Shown piece after piece: positions 46,558 to 58,048 of a stretch of 64,000 nt of DNA. The stretch's first letter is position 1. Each line of letters opens with the position of its first letter. The notes below the pieces were generated by a model that worked only from the letters and a program-made list of their open reading frames with translations, was not told where the DNA came from and did not search any database. This DNA comes from Labia minor (Eukaryota; Arthropoda; Insecta; Dermaptera; Spongiphoridae), in contig OY720350.1 in the NCBI GenBank assembly GCA_963082975.1, forward strand, positions 46,454,734 through 46,518,733, given 5' to 3'. Position numbers and translations under genes: made by a program.

Positions 46558-46668
46558 GCTGCTGTAGACCCTTGAGACAGCAGACTGACTTAAGTTCAAC
46601 AGACGAGAGACTTCTCTTTGGCAATGACCATGCTCGATCAAAACAACAAATTGAGTGGCAACCTATCA
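46558..46668 (-). pseudogene. Tc1-like transposase HTH fragment
   Basis: The minus strand reads VATQFVVLIEHGHCQREV and SRLLNLSQSAVSRVYSSG, the first helix-turn-helix of a Tc1-family transposase (Q-R-E-V-A-x-x-L-N-V-S-Q-S-x-V-S-R-V pattern). It then breaks at the CCCGGG-rich repeat. About 37 codons, no catalytic domain. Confidence 0.7.
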
Positions 46669-46782
46669 CTGTGTATCCATGATTTTCTAATAAAAATGCT
46701 GTCAATTTGTGTAAATTTAATACAATCAAGTCGAGTCGATTTAGTTGCACCCAAGTATATATATTTATATATGAAGACCTTA

Positions 46783-46999
46783 GAGCGAAACAGTGGTAAG
46801 CCACAAAATCAAAATGTTGAGATATTGCAGTTTAAAGTTTAGAAAAAAGATAGAAAATATTGGGTTTACTGCATATATTTCAAATTTGCTCAATATGTAA
46901 TATCAGTAAAGGGAAAAAGTCAGCAACTATTATTTCTTAGATATATATAATTAAGAATAAAACAATTTTCTACAAAAGTGGCTTACCATTGTTTCGCTC
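46783..46999. mobile_element. TA-flanked MITE, 217 bp
   Basis: GAGCGAAACAGTGGTAAGCC(AC) and its inverse (21 of 22 match), flanked by TA (46781-46782, 47000-47001). Tc1/mariner-type target. It may be the end pair of the Tc1 element whose transposase scrap lies beside it. Confidence 0.82.
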
Positions 47000-47001
47000 T
47001 A

Positions 47002-47780
47002 ATTTTCCTATATTTTATTCTTTTAATCCAGTTTTTCTTCTTGGTGTTTAATTTTGTTGATAAATTAGTTCTTATTAATATATTTATCGATAATTTTTAT
47101 TTTTCAATATTATGTATTAATATAAACTATTATATTATTATATTATATAAATTTTATTTATTATAAAATAAATAATATATAACTATAATTATTAAAGAAA
47201 AATATTTATTTATATTTGTTTTTTATTTAAATATTTAAATTATTATTTAAATTATATACACATGCAACAGCCCAAAGATTAGCGCAACCAACAAATGTCA
47301 ATATTAAACATGAATTTATTGACAAAAGAGATCGTTTTTTTAATTTTTTAATATCCACGACCAGAACAACATCAAAACAAAAATTCAAGAAAACTCCGCT
47401 CAAGGCAGATTACTAAAAATGATAAATTAGGTATACGAAAAAAATTATTTTCAAAGAACTATTTAATTAATTGCTGCAAACCACGATAAATTCATTTTAA
47501 AGTGAAATTGCAAATACCGTTTGCAACGGATTCAACTAGTTTATTTAATAAAATTATTTTAAAAGTACCTATATGTATTTAACCTTTTACTTTTTTTAAT
47601 TACTATAACTAAATAGAAGGATTCGTGATAAATGGCGTGTGGAAAAAAACCATTTCATCAACAACCAAGACAATAAAAAAACTCAGCAAAAGGTCCCCTG
47701 TTAATTTTAGAATTTTCCCATTTGTCCAAATGAAACAAAACACATAAAATTTATTTCTTAATTTAAGATAATGAAAAAAA
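47002..47780. other. AT-rich sequence, nothing recognised
   Basis: No confident feature. Confidence 0.4.
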
Positions 47781-48386
47781 TCTGGAGTGTCTCCATGCGA
47801 CTATCTAGCAATTTGAATTGGATTAAATAACATATATATTATATTTAAATTAAATTATAAATTAAAATTAATAAATAATATTTATTAAACCAGCGCGTGT
47901 TTGGCTCTTTGTTGATGGCACCACGTCACTTGCTGGCTCGTGATTTGCAGTCGTGTTAAAAAATTAATACTAGTACTTTCAGCAAATAAATCAAGCTGAA
48001 ATTCTATATATAGCAATTTTATACAATTATTAATCATATAAAAAATTATCAAATATATATTTTTATTTTTACGGTCACTTTAGAAGAAAAAAAATCAAAA
48101 CGTGGTAGGTAATGATCCTCTTCCGATTGAGCTACATTTCTCAAAAGTTGATAGAAAACTACGAATTTTGAATAATGCCTATGTACCAAATTTCATCATT
48201 CTAGCTCAAACCGTTTTTGCGTAATCTTGGTTACATACATACACACACACTTACATACACACAGCAGACAGACTTTTTTCTCAACCTTAGTGAAAATGAT
48301 TGAGGAACCTTCAAAACGTAAAAAAACATCAAAATCTCAACATCGAAAATTTTCGTGATCGCAATACTATCTCCGGCGAGATAGTA
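47781..48386 (+). mobile_element. family A element, copy A9
   Basis: Complete, from TCTGGAGTGTCTCC to the terminal hairpin CTATCTCcggcGAGATAG. Confidence 0.8.
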
Positions 48387-48390
48387 AAAA

Positions 48391-48684
48391 TATGAAAACG
48401 AGGTATGTAATAACCCTCTTCAGGATGAGCTACATTTCTCAAAAGTTGATAGAAAACTACGAATTTTAAATATGTCTGTGTACGAAATTTCATTATTCTA
48501 GCTAAAACCGTTTTTCCACAAACTTGTCTACACACACACAGACAGAGAGAGAGAGAGAGAGTGAGAGAGACATTTTTCTCAACCTTACTGAAAATGACTC
48601 AGGGACCTTCAAAACGTATAAAAACATCAAAATCTCGACATCGAAAATTTTTGTGATCGCAATACTATCTCTGGCGAGATAGTA
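48391..48684 (+). mobile_element. family A 3' half, tandem to A9
   Basis: Begins at the internal word ATGAAAACGAGGTATGTAAT and runs to a second complete 3' hairpin (CTATCTCtggcGAGATAG). The CA microsatellite is replaced by a GA run at 48543-48568. Head-to-tail with A9, only about 4 bp apart. Confidence 0.8.
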
Positions 48685-49081
48685 AAAACTGTAGTGATCT
48701 AAACAAAAGAAAACAAAAAAAAAATGATGAAATTTATTTGATTAATAACCTTGACACCATTAGAGTCACATATCAATGCACTTAAATGTTTATAGCATCG
48801 AAATATATAGCACTCTAATTTTTCAAAGATCAGATAAATAAATAGTTAGATAAAGAATTTTTATTTGCTAATCATTTTTATTTGTAGATTGAAATTCTAA
48901 CATTATCTAAAAAAAAATAATACAAAATAAATTATATTGAAAGATTTGTTTATATGATTATTTAACCGAATTACTAAATATTGGATTCACTCAATAAATA
49001 GATTCGATAAATAAAGAGAGGCCTCTTAAAGTATAATAAATCTCCTCAAGGAGGTGCTTTAGGGATTCGTTTCCACTTCAC
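48685..49081. other. AT-rich sequence
   Basis: Nothing recognised. On the minus strand this would be the start of the intron after the 49082-49213 candidate exon. Confidence 0.35.
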
Positions 49082-49213
49082 CTGTCGTCCAGGATTACGT
49101 TAATCAGAGAAAAGTTCTCTCCGTTTATAGGAGGAAGAAGCAAATTGTCAGCCAACTCAATGAAAGTAGTTGAGTTAAAAATGCCAGGCACGAAGCCTCG
49201 TCCTGGGAGGCCT
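49082..49213 (-). CDS. candidate internal host exon, product unknown
   Basis: The minus strand shows an acceptor (TTCTTCCGATGCTTAATCTAAG|A) and a donor (GACGACAG|GTGAAGTGG) bounding 132 nt. One frame is open throughout (1 nt, 43 codons, 2 nt): GLPGRGFVPGIFNSTTFIEL, ADNLLLPPINGENFSLINVI, LDD. It looks like folded protein, with an NST glycosylation sequon, and is not low complexity. Not recognised. The intron phases at both ends are the same, so the exon could be skipped or duplicated without changing the frame. Confidence 0.5.
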
Positions 49214-49435
49214 CTTAGATTAAGCATCGGAAGAATATTTTGCAAAAATTATTTTAATATACACTATATACTAACTAACTTATATAGATTTATATCAAAT
49301 TTTAACGTAATAATTTAATTTCAAACACGAATTAGATTTATAATTCATTTTATTTACACAATAATCTTATTTTAAATAATAATTAATTAAAAAGAAAATG
49401 ATAATTTTAAATTAAGATAAAAATGAGTTGTTTTT

Positions 49436-50074
49436 TACCGACCGACGATAGTAAGGGAGGTATTGTTTTCACACCAAATTTCACATGTGGAGATTTTTAC
49501 ATATCTCCACGAATCATGCATTTTCTTAACAGAAAAAAGTATTTTTAGCATGATGTCTGTCCGTCCGTCCGTCCGGCTGTCCGTCCGTCCGTATAGATGT
49601 GTACTGCCTGAACGGCTGAACGGATTTTGATGAAATTTGGTATATTTACTTAATGCATCGGTATGATGAATTGATCAACTTTTGGTGCAAATCCGGAAAC
49701 CGGAAGTGGTAGTATTAGCGATCGACGATAGTAAGGGAAGGGTTATTTTCGCACCAAATTTCACATAAATAGATTTTTTACATATCACCACGAATCATGC
49801 ACTTTGTATTGGTTTTATTCTCGAGAAAAATCATTTTTATTAGTTTTTTTCTTCATTTAAAATTATATGACGTCATCCAGCCATTCATGACGTCACAGCC
49901 TGGTCTTACATATATATTATAAATAAAATAAAATTAAAAATATTTATGTTATATCCATATCTGTTTTTTATTACATTAATAGATATATTAAAATTATTTG
50001 AAATTGTTTCTGTAGCTGGAAATTAATTTATTTCAAACCGTCGGTCGGTTCGGACCTGGCCACAGGTCAACTTA
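49436..50074 (-). mobile_element. family B element, copy B4
   Basis: Complete, minus-oriented, with perfect subterminal repeats (ACCGACCGACG at 49437 and CGTCGGTCGGT at 50038). TGACGTCA at 49868-49875 and 49888-49895. CCGT/CTGT microsatellite at 49556-49592. Confidence 0.8.
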
Positions 50075-51510
50075 TTTTTGTATCAGAAAGAATGAATAAT
50101 TATGAACTCAGGTATTTCATAATTATTTAATAAAAATTATTTCTTTCATAACTGGTATACATTTTTTTCTGAACATGTTTAAAATAATACAAGTGGGTTA
50201 TTGAGAATAAGAATAAATGATATTTAAGTTCTTGATTAAATAATTTAATTTTCAGAACAGGAATTAATTATTGAAGATTTTATAAGATCAATATAATATA
50301 AACCAAGAAATTGTCCATTTTATGATTGTAATTGGACTTTCACTTTCTAATAGGAACCGCCTCGTTGGTCTCTAATGTTCTGACCTCAATGTCAAAATTC
50401 TAGAAAAATGCATATATATATATATATATGTGATTTAAATAATAATATAAATTTATTATATTATATGAATAATAAGAAGACTAACAAAAGAACGATTGAA
50501 AATTGAAAAAAAATAACTTTAACCCAAATGTTTCTCTCTTTCTCTTTCTCAATCTACGATACAAGTAGTAATTCTTGTTTTGAAGATAAATCACTTGAAT
50601 TAAACTAACCTACAAGTTTAATTCAAGCAGGTCAGGCGGACTACAAATTGGTTATTAATTTATTTTTTATTTAAAAGAATATTTTTTTGGGTTTATTGAT
50701 ATCGTTAGGTTTTTGTGATTATTTTTAATATAAAGTTTTCCTATGTGAATTTTTTTTTTTTGTTTTCTTTCCAATATTTTCGATTTCTGAAACCAAACTA
50801 TAGAACAGACTATCACAAATTTCATTTTAATCTAATGTTTTATCAAAATTTGTTCACCAAAATATTTATTACATTTTATATTTAATGAAAATTTTATAAA
50901 CTCAATGAAAAAAAAAATCGTATTATTATCACTATAATTTTATTTATTTAATTGGACAATATTATACTTTAGTAAATCAGTGTTTGTTGATAGAATTAAA
51001 ATCAAAAAAAAAATTTGCCAACAAATAAAAGTCATGAATTTTAAGATTTTGAGAAAAATCTAATAATTGTATATTTCATTATTATATTTATTGAGGGGGT
51101 GCAGGGGATCACGATACCTCAAGAGACTGCAAAATCATACTAATTACAAAGGTTGACAACTTACTGACACGCATAGACTTACTCTAGATCTTTAGAAGAC
51201 CAAAAAGACTAAAACCAAACGACTTGATACAAGATAGACACTAAAATCCTTCGAGTTATGGGCCTTCAATTTGATTAAAGACAAAATCACTCCATCTACT
51301 CTTACTCCTCCCTTATAATATCCCTATCTCCTAATTACCCTACTAAATCGTTTATTTAATATTTCCCTTGGTCCAATTTTGATTTTAATCTATGCATTGT
51401 TTTTTGTTTTAAAATTCTTTTGATCAAAAGAAAAATAAAGCAGTTGTAGAATCTCATGTATTTTGGAATGAATTAAAAAAAATTATAATTATTATTATTA
51501 ACCTTATATC
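50075..51510. other. AT-rich sequence, nothing recognised
   Basis: About 1.4 kb without recognised genes or repeats. Confidence 0.45.
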
Positions 51511-51518
51511 CTATATTA

Positions 51519-52200
51519 CAGTGGTTACCAAACTTATTTAGCCAACCGCCCCCTTGGAAATTAATTTTTTTTAATTTTAATAACAAGTAAACAGAAAGAT
51601 AAATGTATCTATTTGCAAAATATTATAAATAAAGGTGTAAATTAGAAATTATTGAATTTATGCAGGGCCGCCCTAACCACAGGGCTAATTGGGCTATAGC
51701 CCTAGGGCGCAATCCTTCTGGGGGCGACATTTTTTATTGGTTTATATATTTTTTCTTATTGTTAAATAGTAGTTTTATAGTAACCTCCAACCTGGAGTGA
51801 CATCACTTCAAAAATTTTAATCATGCACATTCAAAATACATATCTATTTTTCTTATTCATTATATCCGTATAAGCATTGAATAAATAATTTTAATAAGAA
51901 TCCTAACAGCAGCGATAATTGTGCAGTTTGAAAATGTTGACATATAACATTTTCAACACAAATGACACTGTTTCAAATTTTATTGAAAAGTGTCTTTATT
52001 TTACGTGAATTTATTAGAAAATTTCTTATGAAAAGGGGCGCAAAATTTTAGAAGCCAACGGGCGCCGAAAATCTTAGGACGGCTCTGAATTTATGTATCT
52101 ATTTATCGACCTCAGAATAGAAAAGTAATATACAAGCAATTTTTCCCTAAATGCACCTTTGGCAATCACCGCCCCCCAGCGCCCACTTTGGGAATCACTG
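51519..52200. mobile_element. outer hAT-type element, 682 bp
   Basis: CAGTGGTTACCAAACTTA ... TTTGGGAATCACTG with duplication CTATATTA / CTGTATTA (7 of 8). A second hAT MITE is inserted inside. Confidence 0.8.
51663..52087. mobile_element. inner hAT-type MITE, 425 bp, nested
   Basis: CAGGGCCGCCCTAA ... TTAGGACGGCTCTG with the perfect 8-bp duplication AATTTATG (51655-51662, 52088-52095). Removing it restores the outer element to about 250 bp. Confidence 0.88.
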
Positions 52201-52208
52201 CTGTATTA

Positions 52209-52860
52209 TTACTGTAGTACTGTGTAGTCACTTATTGTCTTTATTGAATAAATGGAACAAATAAATTTACTAAATATATTTTATTATTCAGGATATTTTA
52301 TTTTGAAGTTTTAAATGAAAACGTTTACAAAAATAATGAAAAAATTGTATTTTTTTTAAAAATAACCTAATAAATTAAAAATTCATTAATTTGTGAATTA
52401 ATGAGATGATAAAATTTTCTTTGATTTATATAATATTAATATTCTAATTTTAGCATAGTGATTCATGGGAAAGTGAAATGAGAATCATGTGGAAAATTGA
52501 GCAACAAATTTTCTGTTGTTATTTTTACAAATTCAAACAATTTACGTCAACACTTAAATTGTTTTGATAAATGAAAAGAGGAAGTTGAATAATGCCTGCT
52601 GCTTTTCATGAGATAAGGAATATTCTTGAAAAGGATAAGAATCGTCTTAAAAAGTTGATAAAAATACAAAGATTGTTAGAAAGAAAAGAAAGGTGGAGTT
52701 CAAAGCACTGAAATTAATAGGTATTTAATCAATTTTACCTTTCACTAAATTGCTTGTTTGTTTGCTGGACTGGGTATTTGAATTCATTTTTATTTGTATT
52801 AAATTCTGTTTACTATGTTTCATGTAATATTGAGGTGGGGAGGATTGGAAACCCAATTAT
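52209..52860. other. AT-rich sequence, nothing recognised
   Basis: No recognised feature. Confidence 0.4.
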
Positions 52861-52985
52861 TTCCAGACTATATAGGATTATCTAACTGGAAGGGCAAGAC
52901 GAGACGTCTGCTGCTTCGAGTGCTGCAACGCTATTAGGTGGGGAGGCCACTCTCGCTCTCACTTGGTATGCTACTTTCTTTGCAA
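52861..52985. other. GC-richer patch bounded by splice-like words
   Basis: On plus, ATTATTTCCAG|ACTATATAGG and CACTTG|GTATGC bound about 107 nt, but all plus frames contain stops. It could only be untranslated exon. Low support. Confidence 0.2.
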
Positions 52986-53088
52986 ACAAAATGTTCCTGT
53001 TTCATTGACCATTACATCCTCTTCAAACATCTTTGAATCGATGAAAATATGTAATATTATTAAAAATTTAACTATTTTTAAAAAAAAT

Positions 53089-53670
53089 TTGGAGTGTCTC
53101 CACTCGACTAACTCACAAATTTGAATTGAATTAATTAACACATAGATTATATATTTAAATTAAATTTAATTAATTATAAATTATAAATTAAAATTAATAA
53201 ATAATATTTTTAAACCAGTGCGTGTTTGGCTCTTTGTTGATGGCATGTCGCGTGCTTGCGCATGATTGCCAATCAACGTATTAATAAATTAATTCCGGTA
53301 CTTTCAGAGATTGAATCAAGCTGAAATTCTTTATATAGTAGTTTTATACAATTTTTAATCATGTGAAAAACTAACAAACATATTTATTTATTTTTACCAT
53401 CAGTTTAGAGGAAAAAAATTGAAAACGTGGTATGTAATGACCCTCTTCCGGATGATCTACATTTCTCAAAAATTGACAGAAAACTACGAATTTTGAATAA
53501 TGCCCGTATACCAAATTTCATTTTTCTATCTCAACCGTTTTTGCGTAATCTTGTCTACACACACACACAGACATTTTTCTCAACCTTAGTGAAAATGACT
53601 CAGGGACCTTCAAAAAGTATAAAAACACATCGAAAATTTTAGTGATCGCAATACTATCTCTGAGATAATA
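53089..53670 (+). mobile_element. family A element, copy A10
   Basis: Diverged: the first bases are TTTGGAGTGTCTCC and the terminal hairpin has decayed (CTATCTCTGAGATAATA). Confidence 0.75.
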
Positions 53671-54631
53671 AAAATGATTAAATTTAAGGTCAAAACCATA
53701 AAATAGAGTTGTGTTTTTTAACTAATTTATAAATTATGTGGTAGTCATATTTTTTTGTCACAAAAATTAGTTGTAATTTCTTTAAATAATAAACTATAAA
53801 TTTTAGTTCGTAAGAAAACCAATTGGACAAATTGTTTTAACAAGGACACGGTCAACTTTAAATATTAAGATAAATTTAAAGGAATTAGGAGAAGATAGAA
53901 ATTAGATGGAATTGAATGGAAGAATCTGGTTAATACGAACAATAACCAGTCCAGTAAGTTCATAAAGAGATAAATATACGATCTTAATTGATATAATCTA
54001 AATCTATTTGTTAGGTTGTAAACGCGAGCTACCGTTTAAGAATTCTCGAAATAAGAATAACTTACATTGATGGATTTTTTATTAAAAATAATATACAATA
54101 GGAATTTTTATATATGTTATAATAACACACCTTATAAAAAAAATGCTATGCTTTTCTATAAAATTTTCTAATGTCTTCCTATCTTCTTGGCTAGATTCCA
54201 AAATGATTACGTATAAAAAAAGTTTACATATATTAGCTATTGGAAATACAAGTAGTAGTTGACTATTAATAGAGTTCATGAGATTTTTCACAATTGCATT
54301 CAATTGTATATGAATATATGATATTATTATTAATTTAAAACTGGTTTTAAAGGAATTTATAATAAAAGAATTGATTTGTTTTATAATAAATTTGTCATTA
54401 ATAATTATTAATTAATAATAGTAAGTATATACCAATAAATAGGACTCATTTATAAATTTTTAATATTTATTCATATTTCTGATTTTATAAATTATTTTGA
54501 TGCAATCTGAATTGTTGGTTTATACTTATCATACTTAGTTTGAGTACCATTGCTTGAGAATATAAACTCTGTAGGGATGGTGAACTTTTTACTTTTATGG
54601 GACACAAACTTTATGAAATAAATAATGAACC
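53671..54631. other. AT-rich sequence, nothing recognised
   Basis: The 73-codon minus frame at 54082-54303 has no motif. Confidence 0.4.
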
Positions 54632-55114
54632 AATTTTATTTTATTTATAATATATATTTAAGACCGGGCTGTGACGTCATGAATGGCTGGGTGACGTCAT
54701 ATAATGTTAAATCAAGAAAAAACTAATAAATATGACTTTTCTCGAGGATAAAACCAATACAAAGTGCATGATTCGTGGTGATATGTAAAAAATCTCCTCA
54801 TGTTAAATTTGGTGTGAAAATAACCCTTCCCTTCCTATCGTCGATCGCTAATACTACCACTTCCGGTTTCCGGATTTGCACCAAAAGTTGATCAATTCAT
54901 CCCACTGATGCATTAAGTAAATATACCAAATTTCATCGAAATCCGTTCAGCCGTTTAGGCTGTACACATCTATACGGACGGACGGACGGACAGACATCAT
55001 GCTAAAAATACTTTTTTCTGTTAAGAAAATGCATGTTTCGTGGAGATATGTAAAAATCTCCACATGTGAAATTTGGTGTGAAAACAATACCTCCCTTACT
55101 ATCGTCGGTCGGCA
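54632..55114 (+). mobile_element. family B element, copy B5, 5'-truncated
   Basis: Lacks the first about 150 bp including the 5' hairpin and subterminal repeat. TGACGTCA at 54672-54679 and 54692-54699. The 3' end CGTCGGTCGGCAAAAA is kept. Confidence 0.78.
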
Positions 55115-55129
55115 AAAACTTTTTATACA

Positions 55130-55360
55130 TCCTACGTAGCGAGTATCGAGTCTGTTATTTTACTTAGGTGCCTTATGATCAATAGAAAGGGTCCTATCAA
55201 CCTTTTTTGATCGGAGGTGGTACTTTTTATCAAGTAGTTTCCTAATTTTGATTCCGGAGGCTGGGTTGACTCCGCCCCATAGAGAAAATTCCATTGCCAG
55301 CCCCGGGACTTGGACTCGGGTCCACGAGAATGTGGGGTAACACAGTTAACCAACACCCAC
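55130..55360 (-). repeat. tRNA-derived SINE-like element
   Basis: On the minus strand a tRNA-like head (GGTGTTGGTTAACTGTGTTA with A-box character, GACCCGAGTCCAAGTCCCGG with weak B-box) is followed by GGCTGGCAATGGAATTTTCT, shared with 32661-32750, and a non-tRNA body to 55130. No clear target duplication was found. Confidence 0.5.
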
Positions 55361-56540
55361 AAAAATTTAAGCAAATGCATATGTTCAAATTGCAAAAACA
55401 GAAAAAAAAAAAACAACAAATTGAATCACAATATTCCCTTTAAATTAAAAATTAAAATTTCCCTTATAATTTATCAATTGTATATATATATATATATAAT
55501 TTATATATTTATTGTTTTATTTAAATATCTATCTACGTGGCTTTTCTAACTCGAAAGCAACAACATTCTTCCAAACATCCATATTCTTAATTACCTTCAT
55601 ATCCATCTTCTATTTTCTCATAATTCTCTCACATCCCTTATAACAATATTCTCCAGCCGCTTTTTCCAACCAGATTTCATTTAAAATTAATAAATAAATT
55701 ATTTTTTGTCATTACATGAAAAAAATATAAGTGAGTATGTACAATTTATTAAAATTAAATAAATAAGGGGTATATGGTCAAAAATATATTCCATTCACTT
55801 AACTTAATTTTTTTATCTCAAGAGAGCTTAAAAATTTTACTGTGAAAATGACATAAATTTTTATTTATTTTTATATCTTTATATTTATGTAATGGACTTA
55901 CTATATACTATTTTATGTATGTAAGTAAAAGTAAAAATTACAAATAAAATTGGAGATTATTTTTTTCCAATATTGCAAGTGCATAATCAAAATCCGCTGA
56001 CGAAAAAGTAAGAATAGAGATAAGAATATATAAGATGTAGCCAATCGAAACCGTAAAATGAAATTGCCTGCTTTTCATTTATATTTGAAGCCATCTGGCC
56101 CTTTGAATGTTCATTGTAATTTTCTATATCTAATCCAAGACTTACTTATTGTATTTTTTTTTTTATTTTTACCATTTAAATATTTATTTATATTTTGTTG
56201 TGAATATAAATATATATAAACTCACGCATAGGATTAAGGGATATTATTTATTAAAAAGTTTTTTTTTTATTTAAATCTTGACTTTCATAACTTTTCAATT
56301 GATAATATGCCTGTTTTATTCAAATTGAAAGTTAGATATGAAAAAATATCAAAATATTATAAAAATCTATATATGTAAGTATATGGTATATATAAGTATA
56401 AATATTTAACATATTTTATTAAAGTTTTAAGCTTTTTTTTATGATTAGAATGTAATTTATGATTTACCTGTTTGGTTTTAAAAGAAAACAAATCTTATAT
56501 TCTATTAATTACGAGTCTAATTAATTTTATTATTATTACA
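55361..56540. other. AT-rich sequence, nothing recognised
   Basis: (AT)n near 55481-55500. No gene recognised. Confidence 0.4.
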
Positions 56541-56544
56541 AATA

Positions 56545-56800
56545 TACTAGGTGTGAATAAAAAGTTCGGTGAATGGTATGATAAAAACATAAAAAGAGAA
56601 TGTTAATTGTAAATACCTTTGTTAAACTTTAAAATACCCTCCACTAGCCAAAACACACTCCTGACAACGTTCGTATAACGCTTGAAAACTGTTGGAGAAG
56701 ATGTGGAATCGTTTTCAGAATAGTCGTCACAATGTTCAGGCCGGTAATCCACAAACAGGACACCAGAAAACACTGAACGTGTACGAGAGATGCTAACAAA
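56545..56800. pseudogene. rearranged mariner-like transposase scraps on both strands
   Basis: On minus (56625-56695), NSFQALYERCQECVLASGGY(F) is the C-terminal tail of a mariner/SETMAR-like transposase, with a terminal-repeat-like GGTGTGAATAAAAAGTTCGG at 56550. On plus (56739-56798), GR*STNRTPENTERVREMLT matches the linker between the two N-terminal HTH domains (GRPSTSRTPEN...RVRE). The two ends now lie in opposite strands, so an inversion with deletion has occurred. Confidence 0.7.
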
Positions 56801-56805
56801 AAAGG

Positions 56806-57067
56806 TAAGATGATTTTGCGTACAGGCTTTTTAAACATTTCCTCTTTTTTTCAATTTTTTTCAATATGGTTCTAAAAAAAGGTCAGATGATTTTGCAATC
56901 AGGTTCTGAAACTCGATTTTTCAATATGGCTGTAAGTATCACCTAGTGTACCTACCTTATATTAAGGATTATCATGCAATTTTTATGTATAAAAATTTAT
57001 AGGGGGGCGAATTAAGAAGCGGGTCTTACAAAGGGGGCGTTTGGTCCAAAAAGGTTGAGAAACACTG
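56806..57067. mobile_element. hAT-type MITE fragment
   Basis: The 3' end GGTTGAGAAACACTG and the inner AGATGATTTTGC words match the 24125 MITE. No matching 5' end was found, so it is truncated. It is followed directly by family A copy A11. Confidence 0.6.
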
Positions 57068-57079
57068 GTTTACGGTTTT

Positions 57080-57699
57080 TACTATCTCGCCAGAGATAGT
57101 ATTGCGATCACGAAAATTTTCGATGTTGAGATTTTGATGTTTTTATACGTTTTGAAGGTTCCTGAATCATTTTCACTAAGGTTGAGAAAAATATTTGTCT
57201 GCTGTGTGTGTGTGTGTGTGTATGTATGTAACCAATATTACGCAAAAACGCTTTGAGCTAGAATGATGAAATTTGGTATACGGGCATTATTCAAAATTCG
57301 TAGTTTTCAATCAACTTTTGAGAAATATATATCTCAATCCGAAGAGACTCATTACCTACAACGTTTTGAATTTTTTTTTCCTCTAAAGAGACCGTAAAAA
57401 TAAAGATATATGTTTAATAATTTTTCATATGATTAAAGATTGTATAAAACTGCTATATATAGAATTTCAGCTTGATTGAATCGCTGAAAGTACCGGAATT
57501 AATTTTTTAACACTGCAAATCACGCGCCAATACGTGACGTGGTGCCATCAACAAAGAGCCAAACATGCGCTGGTTCAATAAATATTATTTATTAATCTTA
57601 ATTTATAATTTATAATTAATTAAATTTAATTTAAATATAATATATTATGTTATTTAATCCAATTCAAATTTCGAGATAGTCGAGTGGAGACACTCCAGA
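57080..57699 (-). mobile_element. family A element, copy A11
   Basis: Complete, with both hairpins and a CTG/TG/TATG microsatellite. The 5' subterminal repeat is slightly changed (TCGAGATAGT). Confidence 0.8.
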
Positions 57700-58048
57700 T
57701 TTTTTTCTAAAATAATCCCTTACAAATACTTGAGTAGTATTCAAGTATTTTTGAATTAAATCTGTTTCCAAAAGGTGAAATATAGTGACTAAATAAAATT
57801 AAAATAAAAATACAGAAAAAATATATTTATTAATGATTGTATGATATTTGTATATGAATAGCTTATGTTCTGTCAATTTCCTGATGTCTTGAATGAAAGA
57901 GAGAGTTCTTTTACTCGTCTTGTATAACCAAAGTGAAATGGGTGACCTTCTCATCGAGAGATTTGAAGAAAGCCCCATAAAGCAGCGTAACGGTGGGGGG
58001 AGAGGATACGCGTCATCGTGCCCAGTGAGTGGCTCACCTGTCCTATAC

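Noticed and set aside
46433..46804. 123-codon minus frame
   Set aside because: Spans the end of a MITE, a Tc1 scrap in a different frame and a CCCGGG repeat. The real transposase signal is in another frame.
49017..49215. Direct repeat GAGGCCTCTTA at about 49018 and 49208, as if an insertion with an 11-bp duplication
   Set aside because: One copy lies at the border of the candidate exon, AGGCCT is a self-palindrome, and no element ends are visible inside.
57938..58024. Plus-strand exon MGDLLIERFEESP... with GTGAGT donor
   Set aside because: Plausible, but the overlapping minus-strand exon has both acceptor and donor. Kept only as an alternative in that feature.
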